Shown: positions 6,807 through 13,209, counted from the first letter of the stretch. The stretch is DNA of 13,349 nucleotides from Nitrospirota bacterium (GCA_016234155.1 JACRGZ010000123.1:1-13349), one strand, 5' to 3'. Translations and numbers: made by a program. The notes: generated by a model from the sequence alone, not told the origin.

Positions 6807-8444
6807 TCAGACCCTGTAGTGCTCTATCATCCGCTTTAGCCTCTGTCCCAGATCCTGCAGGTTCTTCATCGTAATCTCGACCTGCTTGGTGCTTGTGGCA
6901 TTTTGTGTGGATGCCTGCCTGATATTGTTCATGGCCAAAGCCACCTGATCTATGCCGACCAATTGCTGCTGGTTGGACACGGCTATCTGCATCACCGCCT
7001 GAGACGCCTCTGATATGCTCCGCGTGAGCTCTCGGATTGAATCTCCTGTCCCGGCAGACTGCCTGACGGCAGCCTCTACTGCCTTGCTCCCCTTCTCGGT
7101 TGACATCACAGCGGCAGTGCTTGACTTCTGGATGTCATTCAATATGGACCGGACCTGTTTTGTGGCCTGCTTCGACTGTTCCGCAAGGCTCTTGATCTCC
7201 TGTGCTACTATTATGAATCCCTTCCCCTGTTCGCCCACCTTTGCCGCCTCAATGGCGGCATTTACGGCCAGGAGGTTGGACTGCTCGGCAATGTCATCAA
7301 CTGCAGCAATTATCTCACCTATAGCCTGATTATGCTCGCTCAGCTTTACGATAGTCTCTGCGATATATTCCATCTGCTCCCTGATCTTGTTTATTCCTTC
7401 TACCGTTTCATTGACCAACCTTGCCCCGTTTTGTGAGACCGTCACTGCATTTTGAGCGATGTCTGATACCTGTCTTGCCTTCTGAGAGGTAACATTTGCC
7501 GTCTGCCTTATCTCTTCAATGGTCGTGGTTGTCTCATTTACGGACACTGCAGTCTGTTCAGTGCCTGAGGCAAGCTGGGCCGTTGTTGTGGCGATCTCAC
7601 TTGATGAGGCTGCGAGTACGTTGACCGCCTCCATTATGTCCCTGATCTCCCTCTGGAGTCTCTCCATCATTGCACGGAATGTCCATGAGAGTATACCCAC
7701 CTCATCTTTCCTATCCTCTACAGGTGTGTTGACTGTGAGGTCTCCTGATACAACCCTCTCTGCAATGTTTGATATCGCAGTAAGGGGGGTGGCTATAATC
7801 TTTGTAGAGTACATGGACATTATTACGCTGACGATAATCGCTATAGCTCCTACAAATAGTGAGAACCAGACAGCCCGTCTTGCATTCATGCCCGACTCTG
7901 TTACGTGTCTCTCCGTCTCTTCCATAGCATCCTTATCGAGCTCCGTTATGATGGAGCGCATCTTATCATAGCGCTGTGCCTGAATCCCCATTGCCAGCTT
8001 CCTTGCCTCACCGGTCTTGCCATCATAGATTAATGGTATGATCTCTGAGTCCCGCGTCTGTTTAAATGCGAGACGTATCGCGTTTAACTCCTCCAGCCTG
8101 TGAAGTATCTTCGGCTCACCCTTGTTACGTTCAACGAGACCCTGCATTATCATGTCCCCCTGTGCAGAGCTGTCTCTTATAACCTGATGCCATGTCTCCC
8201 TCTCTGCCCGTCCGGACATAGACATCATAGTCAGTAAGGCTACGCGGACTTCGTCCTGGACGGACTTCAGCTTCAGGATGCCGGTGCTGTTAGGGAATTC
8301 TGTGGTAAAGATATCATTCAGGGATCTCTGTATACCTGATATGCCCCAGTTTGCCGTGATTATAACGATTATCAGGAAGCCGATTACTATGCCGAAGCCG
8401 AGAAAAAATTTGGTGCGGGTTGGGATGTCTATAAACCGTTTCAT
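6807..8444 (-). CDS. Methyl-accepting chemotaxis receptor, 4HB-HAMP-MA (WspA-like)
   Basis: I place the start at ATG 8444 (MKRFIDIPTRTKFF; 545 residues). AGGAGG lies five bases upstream, and a longer start at 8465 would lie within the upstream cheW. Layout: TM1 (about 12-32), an extracytoplasmic helical region of about 155 residues consistent with a four-helix-bundle sensor, TM2 (191-213, AVWFSLFVGAIAIIVSVIMS), HAMP (214-266), then the cytoplasmic hairpin with tip EQSNLLAVNAAIEAAK and VGEQGKGF near 387-410. Glu/Gln-rich stretches resemble methylation helices. The C-terminus (MIEHYRV) has no CheR-tethering pentapeptide. The cheW stop lies between the SD and the ATG, leaving a 1-base gap, so translation is coupled. 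The ligand cannot be predicted. WspA, the receptor of the system this operon most resembles, responds to surface contact. Confidence 0.93.
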   Translation of the reverse strand: MKRFIDIPTRTKFFLGFGIVIGFLIIVIITANWGISGIQRSLNDIFTTEFPNSTGILKLKSVQDEVRVALLTMMSMSGRAERETWHQVIRDSSAQGDMIMQGLVERNKGEPKILHRLEELNAIRLAFKQTRDSEIIPLIYDGKTGEARKLAMGIQAQRYDKMRSIITELDKDAMEETERHVTESGMNARRAVWFSLFVGAIAIIVSVIMSMYSTKIIATPLTAISNIAERVVSGDLTVNTPVEDRKDEVGILSWTFRAMMERLQREIRDIMEAVNVLAASSSEIATTTAQLASGTEQTAVSVNETTTTIEEIRQTANVTSQKARQVSDIAQNAVTVSQNGARLVNETVEGINKIREQMEYIAETIVKLSEHNQAIGEIIAAVDDIAEQSNLLAVNAAIEAAKVGEQGKGFIIVAQEIKSLAEQSKQATKQVRSILNDIQKSSTAAVMSTEKGSKAVEAAVRQSAGTGDSIRELTRSISEASQAVMQIAVSNQQQLVGIDQVALAMNNIRQASTQNATSTKQVEITMKNLQDLGQRLKRMIEHYRV

Positions 8445-8445
8445 A

Positions 8446-9057
8446 TTATACCTCCTCGTGGACAATTAATTTTTTATCAGATAACAGTTTTTCTGCATCT
8501 AATATTACCACCCTTTCTTTTGTAACACCCTTAAGATACTCCGCCCTTATGTCGGTCAGTGTAGGAAGGGACGTCTCCATATCACTCAATGATATCCCCT
8601 GTACACCTGAGATGGAGTCAGCCAGGACGCCGAACTCCATGGTGTCAGAATGGAGTATGATGACCTTGTTCAGGTCTGTCAGCCCCTTTTCAGGGAGGTC
8701 AAAGAACCTTTTAATATCAATTACAGACAGGATCACTCCACGCACATTTATAATGCCGGAGACATAGTTCGGTGTACACGGGACCGGGGTTATTTCGCTG
8801 AGCGGATATACTTCGCGGACATACTTAGATTCGAACCCATACCTCTCGTAAGCCAGCATAAACTCCACCACCTCTATAGACTCAACTTCTCCCTCTTCCC
8901 TCTGAGGTTCCATGGCAAGGTCTTTCGCCCTTGCCTTTAATATCTTATCCCTATCCTCCCTTGAGAATTGTGTCCGGTCTATTGCAGCCTTAGCGGCCTC
9001 GATACGGCGATAGATCTCACCCCAGTCAATGGGTTTTTTTGGTTTTTCCTGTTTCAT
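8446..9057 (-). CDS. cheW: CheW coupling protein with N-terminal extension (WspD-like)
   Basis: The start is placed at ATG 9057 (MKQEKPKKPIDWGEIYRR; 203 residues). The frame stays open to 9132, but those codons run through a double-hairpin repeat and do not look like protein. Residues 1-60 are a charged helical extension ending KILKARAKDLA. The CheW domain follows (about 65-195), with FMLAYERYGFESKYVREVYP, the GIINVRGVILSVIDIKRFF strand, and FGVLADSISGV. It links receptor to CheA. Of the two CheWs in the operon this is the longer one, placed after cheR, as WspD is in Wsp clusters. Its stop codon is embedded in the receptor gene's ribosome-binding region. Confidence 0.93.
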   Translation of the reverse strand: MKQEKPKKPIDWGEIYRRIEAAKAAIDRTQFSREDRDKILKARAKDLAMEPQREEGEVESIEVVEFMLAYERYGFESKYVREVYPLSEITPVPCTPNYVSGIINVRGVILSVIDIKRFFDLPEKGLTDLNKVIILHSDTMEFGVLADSISGVQGISLSDMETSLPTLTDIRAEYLKGVTKERVVILDAEKLLSDKKLIVHEEV

Positions 9058-9075
9058 CAGAAAATCCGAAGCTTC

Positions 9076-9129
9076 TGGAGTGCAAAATCTCCAGATTTTG
9101 CATGCAACGACTGGAGTCGTTGCACTCCA
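9076..9129. repeat. Double-hairpin palindromic repeat upstream of cheW
   Basis: This 54-bp element is bounded by TGGAGT (9076-9081) and its inverse ACTCCA (9124-9129). Inside are two perfect hairpins, each with a 9-bp stem and 2-base loop. The first is GCAAAATCT-CC-AGATTTTGC (9082-9101); the second is GCAACGACT-GG-AGTCGTTGC (9104-9123). It lies about 20 bases before the cheW ATG. No target duplication is visible. It may be a REP-like or MITE-like element, and as RNA it could fold near the start. Confidence 0.8.
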
Positions 9130-9131
9130 CA

Positions 9132-9171
9132 TTTATTCAATTTTCATCCTCCTTTGTGAGCCTGGGCTCAT
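9132..9171 (-). repeat. 40-bp duplicated segment, copy B
   Basis: This is near-identical to 3501-3541. On the - strand it contains the small palindrome GAGCC-CA-GGCTC, then ACAAAGGAGGATGAAAATTG and AATAAA. As with copy A, it abuts a hairpin element. On the - strand it is preceded (9172-9201) by ATTTTCAG, an inserted CAGGA-TT-TCCTG palindrome, and ATGAAC. Confidence 0.7.
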
Positions 9172-9226
9172 GGGGGTTCATCAGGAAATCCTGCTGAAAA
9201 TACCCTTCTTTGCATCTGCTACATTT

Positions 9227-10633
9227 TCATGCCCCATATGTATTCATTGACTCAATAATCTCTGCAAGTCTCCCTGCTGTTATACCTTCTGAACCCGGCA
9301 GTTCATCCTCCGGCTTGTATGCTTCAAGAAGGCTGGAGACGTTCTTAAAATATCTCCTTGATGCCGTTGTATCACCCTGTTTTAGTTTTAGATTGCCAAG
9401 CAGGAAATAGGCCAGTATGAAATTATGGTCAAGATAGATTGCCCTCTTCAGGGCCTTAATGGCGCTTTCAACATCGCCCTGTTCCTGAAGTATCGTGGCT
9501 AAGAGATAGTAATAGTCCGGATTGACCTTATCAGCGGCGATTGACTTCTCACACCACTTTACCGCTTCATCCAGTCTTCCCTGATTGGCATATACACGGG
9601 CCAGAAGGGTAGAGACCTCCGGTTCAACGTGACCGTTTAGAACTGATAAAGGGGGAGAGATATTAACCCCCTTTTCTACCGGTAAATATTCAGGAATCCC
9701 ACCTTTTAAAAACGGGTATTCAGAGATTCCCCCCTTTTCTAAAGGGGGGATAGGGGGGATTAGCTCGTCCACATGATGAGCCCTCTGACTATCCTTCCTG
9801 TACAGAGTAATCCCGGGGGATCTTACCGGAACGAACCCTGCGGGCAGAGGCCTGACAGCGTCTGTAGGGCTGAGCAAAAGCCTGCCGCCATCCATAAGGG
9901 AGTTATAAAGACCTTTGACCACCTTCCTTGCAATCCGGGGGGTAAAATACATGAGGACATTCCTGCAGGATATCACGTCCATGGCATTAGTATTATTCAA
10001 AAGCGACGGATAGACATCTTCAACCAAATTGAGATATGTAAAAGTTACCATCTTTCTGATAGAGGGTATGATCTCATAAAGTCCCTTCTCTCTTTGCCTG
10101 AAATATAACTCTCTGATCCATGAGGGTGTATCGCGGAACGACCATTCGGTATAAAGCCCCTCTGATGCCTTCTTCAGGGAGCGTGGGTTGATATCTGTGG
10201 CGAGGAGAGTGATGTCCCAGTCCCCTCTGTCCATGACCATTTTGTTCAACAGAATGGCAATGGAGTATGCCTCTTCACCCGTACTGCATCCTGTACTCCA
10301 TATCCTGAGACGCCTTTCGTTATCCTGTCTTAAGGCGATTAGCTCAGGAAGTATACGTTCCTCCAGGACCTTAAAACACTCTCCCTCCCTGAAGAAATAT
10401 GTCTCTCCGACAGTAAGGTGGCTTGCCAGTTTCTCCACATGCATCCTCTCCAGTGGAGAGGACTGCAGCCATCTGATAAATGCCTCACTATCATTGAAAC
10501 CAAATTCAGTGGAGGCTGACTCAATCCCGTGCTCGAGGTCATTCCAGCGGGACTCGGGGAAATGAAGACCCATAAGAGAGGAGATAAGTTCGCTAAGCTG
10601 CGATAAAGATTGGACTGAGATTTTGTTGGACAT
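9227..10633 (-). CDS. cheR: CheR receptor methyltransferase with C-terminal TPRs (WspC-like)
   Basis: The 468-residue protein methylates receptor glutamates using S-adenosylmethionine. The CheR N-terminal helical domain (1-80) ends in LTVGETYFFRE. The methyltransferase domain follows (85-280), with the SAM loop STGCSTGEEAYS at 113-124, ATDINP at 145-150 and ISCRNVLMYF at 221-230. Residues 291-330 are a proline, lysine and glycine-rich linker built of three imperfect 10-residue units (PLEKGGISEY, PFLKGGIPEY, LPVEKGVNIS) encoded by repeat-like DNA. Three TPR-like motifs (about 335-440) follow; in CheR proteins of this class TPRs mediate protein contacts. The start is 9 bases after the first cheW stop; no strong SD is visible, so coupling is likely. 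Confidence 0.94.
   Translation of the reverse strand: MSNKISVQSLSQLSELISSLMGLHFPESRWNDLEHGIESASTEFGFNDSEAFIRWLQSSPLERMHVEKLASHLTVGETYFFREGECFKVLEERILPELIALRQDNERRLRIWSTGCSTGEEAYSIAILLNKMVMDRGDWDITLLATDINPRSLKKASEGLYTEWSFRDTPSWIRELYFRQREKGLYEIIPSIRKMVTFTYLNLVEDVYPSLLNNTNAMDVISCRNVLMYFTPRIARKVVKGLYNSLMDGGRLLLSPTDAVRPLPAGFVPVRSPGITLYRKDSQRAHHVDELIPPIPPLEKGGISEYPFLKGGIPEYLPVEKGVNISPPLSVLNGHVEPEVSTLLARVYANQGRLDEAVKWCEKSIAADKVNPDYYYLLATILQEQGDVESAIKALKRAIYLDHNFILAYFLLGNLKLKQGDTTASRRYFKNVSSLLEAYKPEDELPGSEGITAGRLAEIIESMNTYGA
9644..9763. repeat. Intragenic palindromic repeat encoding the CheR linker
   Basis: This stretch inside cheR contains a perfect hairpin CCCCCCTTT-TCT-AAAGGGGGG (9729-9749). It also has degenerate tandem copies of a roughly 30-base unit (TATTCAGAGATTCC and TATTCAGGAATCCC, each followed by a C-run and CCTTTT). 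The reading frame is kept throughout. Such C-run/CTTTT hairpins look like dispersed intergenic repeats rather than coding sequence. Confidence 0.7.
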
Positions 10634-10642
10634 GTATCTATT

Positions 10643-11101
10643 TTAAACCATTTTCACTGCATCATCCAACCTTTTTTCTTCTTCAATGGATAAAAACCTG
10701 TCAATGTCGTGGATGAGGATTATACCGTTTTCGAGTTTCACGACACCGACGATGTATTCTATACCTGACAGGATATTCTCTGCCGTGATGATCTCTTTTT
10801 CAGGATAACCTTCAACATTACTGACTGCATCTACTATAATCCCGACTTCCCTCCTTGACGTATGGGCTATAATCAGCTTGTTATTGATGCTGATCTCCTT
10901 TTCCGGGATACTGAAACGCATTCTGATGTTTACTACCGGGATGACACGCCCCTGTACGTTAACAATGCCAACAACAATATCAGGCGCCTTCGGCAGAGGG
11001 GTGATCTCAACCACGGGGAAGACCCTGTCTACACTGGAAACAGGTAAGGCAAATCTCCGGTCATCAAGTGTAAAGATAAGGAGATAAGTAATGTTTTGCA
11101 T
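10643..11101 (-). CDS. cheW: CheW coupling protein (WspB-like)
   Basis: The start is placed at ATG 11101 (MQNITYLLIFTLDDRRFALP; 152 residues), the usual CheW length, with GGGGGA eight bases upstream. ATG 11116 would add five residues. The frame stays open to 11203, but that part is encoded by palindromic repeats and is not CheW-like. The domain is complete: FALPVSSVDRVFPVVEITPLP, GIVNVQGRVIPVVNIRMRF, GIIVDAVSNVEGY and a final LIHDIDRFLS. It bridges receptor tips and the CheA P5 domain. It is the first chemosensory gene of the operon, and cheR follows after 9 bases. Confidence 0.92.
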   Translation of the reverse strand: MQNITYLLIFTLDDRRFALPVSSVDRVFPVVEITPLPKAPDIVVGIVNVQGRVIPVVNIRMRFSIPEKEISINNKLIIAHTSRREVGIIVDAVSNVEGYPEKEIITAENILSGIEYIVGVVKLENGIILIHDIDRFLSIEEEKRLDDAVKMV

Positions 11102-11139
11102 CCGAAAATCCCCCATGCCCGCCACCCCCCGGCCTTTTT

Positions 11140-11156
11140 GGTGGGCAATGCCCACC
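11140..11156. repeat. Palindrome GGTGGGCAATGCCCACC
   Basis: This is an 8-bp perfect stem with a single central base, in the copD-cheW gap. It lies within an alternative longer cheW frame, which argues against that longer start. The T-run next to it lies on the wrong side of the stem for a terminator of the - strand operon. Confidence 0.7.
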
Positions 11157-11177
11157 CTATGGCTTCTCACGTCTGAT

Positions 11178-11196
11178 GCCGACCGTAAAGGTCGGC
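11178..11196. repeat. Palindrome GCCGACC-GTAAA-GGTCGGC
   Basis: This has a perfect 7-bp stem with a 5-base loop, extended outward by GATGC/GCATC with a small bulge. It is the second hairpin in the 111-bp gap before cheW, and nothing else is recognisable there. It may weakly attenuate transcription entering the chemosensory genes, but no T-run follows on either strand. Confidence 0.65.
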
Positions 11197-11212
11197 GCTG
11201 CATCTGAAAGTC

Positions 11213-11698
11213 CTACAGATACCCGTGAGCAAAGATAATCCCTGCGACTGCCGCTGCAAGGGAGATCATCAGCAGCACCCAGTGCATCCTGTTCAACCTT
11301 GCGAATATAGTCTCTATCTCCATCTTTACACCGCTCTTTACCATCCTGTCGAGCATCTTCTTTACCACTAACGGTTCAAGTCCGAAGAGCATTACAAACC
11401 ACAATAACCATATAATAGTCATAAAAAGGAGTGGCGCTCCATGGCGGGTAAAGAGTATCCTGTACCATCCGGTTAAATAGAGCATTATAAAACCCGTTAC
11501 ACCTGCAATAACGTTATACACCCTTGCTATTGGTGCAAATTTATGCTCTATCCTCTGGAACGCCAGTGCCTTTTGCAGCGGGTCGTCCATCTTTATCAGC
11601 ATGGGGAGGACAATTATCGTTATAAACGCAAGCCCGCCTATCCAGATTATAACAGTAAGGAGATGTATTATGTGTATTACAGTGAATAGCATCATCAC
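11213..11698 (-). CDS. Small integral membrane protein, CopD-like
   Basis: The 161-residue protein has about four hydrophobic segments: 5-33 (with HIIHLLTVIIWIGGLAF), 60-80, 88-110 and 140-158. The HLL..IIWIGG motif at the first helix resembles CopD-domain and related small membrane proteins, some of which bind copper or haem through membrane histidines. The family match is tentative and no substrate can be given. The ORF begins with three ATGs in a row (11698, 11695, 11692) without a good SD, so the exact start is uncertain. A promoter lies 60-95 bases upstream. The gene is co-directional with the chemosensory operon, with only a repeat-filled 111-bp gap between them, so co-transcription is possible. 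Confidence 0.75.
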   Translation of the reverse strand: MMMLFTVIHIIHLLTVIIWIGGLAFITIIVLPMLIKMDDPLQKALAFQRIEHKFAPIARVYNVIAGVTGFIMLYLTGWYRILFTRHGAPLLFMTIIWLLWFVMLFGLEPLVVKKMLDRMVKSGVKMEIETIFARLNRMHWVLLMISLAAAVAGIIFAHGYL

Positions 11699-11761
11699 TT
11701 TTATTTCAGTTTGAAAAATCTTTTTTCAATCATCTTCCGACCCCGGCTTTTCTCAAGGATA

Positions 11762-11790
11762 AAAATAGCAGTATGAAATTGTTATGTCAA
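11762..11790 (-). promoter_or_regulatory. Sigma70-type promoter for the copD-like gene and perhaps the chemosensory operon
   Basis: On the - strand, TTGACA (11790-11785), a 17-base spacer and TATTTT (11767-11762) are followed about 60 bases later by the copD-like start. The -35 is consensus, the spacing ideal, and the -10 matches at four of six positions. It is the best promoter seen between chrA and the chemosensory genes. Confidence 0.55.
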
Positions 11791-11830
11791 CGGAAATAAT
11801 GGTGGGTGTTTTTGAGCTGGCAGTATACTT

Positions 11831-12964
11831 TTAGAGCATGTTCTTCAGCAGACCCACAACTGCGCCACCCATTACCAGCCATGTTGAACTGACCCTGAAA
11901 TAAAATAGCAATACGGCGGTGACGACGGCTATTGCAATGGTCAGCGGGTCCATGAAAGAGGCACGGCCTAACTGTATCGTTACTGCCGCCATCAGGCCAA
12001 GCGACGCAATGTTTATGCCGTCAAGCAATGCACCCATCCCCGGTGAATGTCTGAGCCGCGGGATGAGAGGATTGCTTATAACCACGAATACGAAGGATGG
12101 GAGGAATATCCCTATAGTAGCCAGTAGTGCACCTGGAACATCTCCCAGGATGTAGCCGATGAAGGTTGCGGTGGTAAATACCGGGCCCGGCGTTACCTGT
12201 CCAACGGCAATTGCATCAATCAACTGCCGGTCAGTGAGCCAGCCAAGCCGGGTTACAAAGTCAGCCCTTAGGAAGGCAAGCAGAACGTAGCCGCTTCCGT
12301 ACAGCACTGCACCGATCTTGAGAAAGATCAGGAACATGTGTGATACGCTGAATGGTGCAGCAACTGCTATCGGGAGTGAAAGCCCGCCAAGCGGGGCAAT
12401 AATTCCTGATAGATTAGCTTTCTTTAAATCTCTCAGATTCTTAACAACTGCAGCGACGAATCCGCCGGCGAAGAGGAGGGCTATCTCATTTACCCCAAGA
12501 AAATAGAGGATAAGGACAGCGAGACCGATGACAGCCGTCAGCGGCCCCTTGACCGCCTTCTGTCCCAGCCCCCACAACGCCTGCACTATGATAGCTATGA
12601 CCACAGGTTTGACGCCGTATAGAAGCCATGTTGCCTCAGGCGTTGTCCCGAAGCGGACATATGCCCAGGCAATGGCCATGACCATGAGCATGGCCGGCAC
12701 AATGAAGCATACCCCGCCAACGATAAGACCGGCCCATCCTGCCCGTACAAAGCCAAGGTGTATCGCCATCTCAGTTGAATTGGGCCCCGGGATCAGATTG
12801 GTTGCGCCAAGCAAGTCGAGAAAATGCCGGTCGTCCACCCATTTCCTGCGTTTCACAATCTCTTCACGCATCATGGCAATATGGGCGGCAGGACCGCCGA
12901 ATGCGGTTAGACCGAGCCTGAGAAAGAGCGCCGCAACTTCACGCAGGTGGTGTCTGTTGGTCAT
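11831..12964 (-). CDS. chrA: ChrA-type chromate ion transporter (CHR family)
   Basis: The 377-residue membrane protein is made of two homologous halves, the usual long-chain CHR arrangement. The N-half has RLGLTAFGGPAAHIAMM (17-32) and NLIPGPNSTEMAIHLG (56-71). The C-half has FLKIGAVLYGSGYVLL (214-229) and GQVTPGPVFTTATFIGY (255-271). About ten hydrophobic segments are visible. Members export chromate, and many have unknown natural anions, so function in chromate resistance is likely but not certain. The start ATG 12964 has no clear SD. The next Met codons are near residue 31, inside the conserved domain, so 12964 is kept. A MITE-like element lies 49 bp upstream. No chrB regulator is seen. 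Confidence 0.9.
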   Translation of the reverse strand: MTNRHHLREVAALFLRLGLTAFGGPAAHIAMMREEIVKRRKWVDDRHFLDLLGATNLIPGPNSTEMAIHLGFVRAGWAGLIVGGVCFIVPAMLMVMAIAWAYVRFGTTPEATWLLYGVKPVVIAIIVQALWGLGQKAVKGPLTAVIGLAVLILYFLGVNEIALLFAGGFVAAVVKNLRDLKKANLSGIIAPLGGLSLPIAVAAPFSVSHMFLIFLKIGAVLYGSGYVLLAFLRADFVTRLGWLTDRQLIDAIAVGQVTPGPVFTTATFIGYILGDVPGALLATIGIFLPSFVFVVISNPLIPRLRHSPGMGALLDGINIASLGLMAAVTIQLGRASFMDPLTIAIAVVTAVLLFYFRVSSTWLVMGGAVVGLLKNML

Positions 12965-13012
12965 GTTGACATATATTACTTTAATAAGGCGGTCTTTTGC
13001 AATAAATGAAGA

Positions 13013-13122
13013 GTAACTACTTAGGTGTTTAGGCTGAAGGCTGAAGTTTATAGATTATCTCGCAAAGCACGAATAAAGCCTTAAAAACCTTCAGTCTTCA
13101 GTCTATCTACCTGAGTAGTTAC
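13013..13122. mobile_element. MITE-like element with 34-bp inverted repeats and 8-bp target duplication
   Basis: The left terminal repeat (13013-13046) begins GTAACTACTTAGGTGTTTAG and the inverse of the right one (13089-13122) begins GTAACTACTCAGGTAGATAG; 29 of 34 bases agree. The 42-bp interior cannot encode a transposase. The element is flanked on both sides by AATGAAGA (13005-13012 and 13123-13130), exactly adjacent to the repeats, the signature of transposition with an 8-bp target duplication. It lies between the chrA start and the promoter at 13139. Confidence 0.85.
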
Positions 13123-13138
13123 AATGAAGATATATTCC

Positions 13139-13167
13139 TTGACAGTGAACGGATGTTCACCTATAAT
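13139..13167 (+). promoter_or_regulatory. Consensus sigma70 promoter with palindromic operator in the spacer
   Basis: TTGACA (13139-13144), a 17-base spacer and TATAAT (13162-13167) are a perfect consensus match. The first 16 spacer bases are the palindrome GTGAAC-GGAT-GTTCAC (13145-13160). That is the size and place expected for a dimeric repressor operator, and TGAAC/GTTCA half-sites are common for TetR-family repressors. The repressor itself is not in the window. Confidence 0.8.
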
Positions 13168-13191
13168 TTGTTTATAGTGGTTTCAAAAAGG

Positions 13192-13205
13192 ATTTTCAGG
13201 TGAAC
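13192..13205 (+). promoter_or_regulatory. 14-nt SD leader, copy 3 (ATTTTCAGGTGAAC)
   Basis: This is identical to the cheA leader. AGGTGA (13198-13203) is six bases before ATG 13210, which is followed by AG as in cheA. It lies about 25 bases downstream of the expected transcription start of the promoter at 13139. Confidence 0.6.
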
Positions 13206-13209
13206 ACTC

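Noticed and set aside
8445..8465. Longer receptor start at 8465
   Set aside because: ATG 8444 has an ideal SD (AGGAGG, five-base spacing) and the upstream option lies within the cheW coding end.
9058..9132. Longer cheW start at 9132
   Set aside because: The added 25 codons run through the double-hairpin repeat (TTPVVACKIWRFCTPEAS) and are unlike CheW N-termini; ATG 9057 begins the charged extension expected for this type.
9644..9763. CRISPR-like or VNTR array from the repeated units in cheR
   Set aside because: Units are only about 30 bases, degenerate and without spacers, and they remain in frame in cheR.
11131..11156. TTTTT next to the GGTGGGC/GCCCACC stem as a rho-independent terminator
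   Set aside because: The T-run precedes the stem on the + strand, and on the - strand it reads as A-run; neither orientation gives stem followed by U-run.
11711..11729. TTGAAAAA-TCT-TTTTTCAA hairpin as a terminator after chrA
   Set aside because: The stem is almost all A-T pairs without a GC core or proper U-run. It lies downstream of the copD promoter, just before the copD start, where a terminator would be counterproductive.
12965..13012. Promoter for chrA (TTGCAA then TAATAT on the - strand)
   Set aside because: Both boxes are weak, spacing is 18 bases, and the transcript would be practically leaderless; not strong enough to list.
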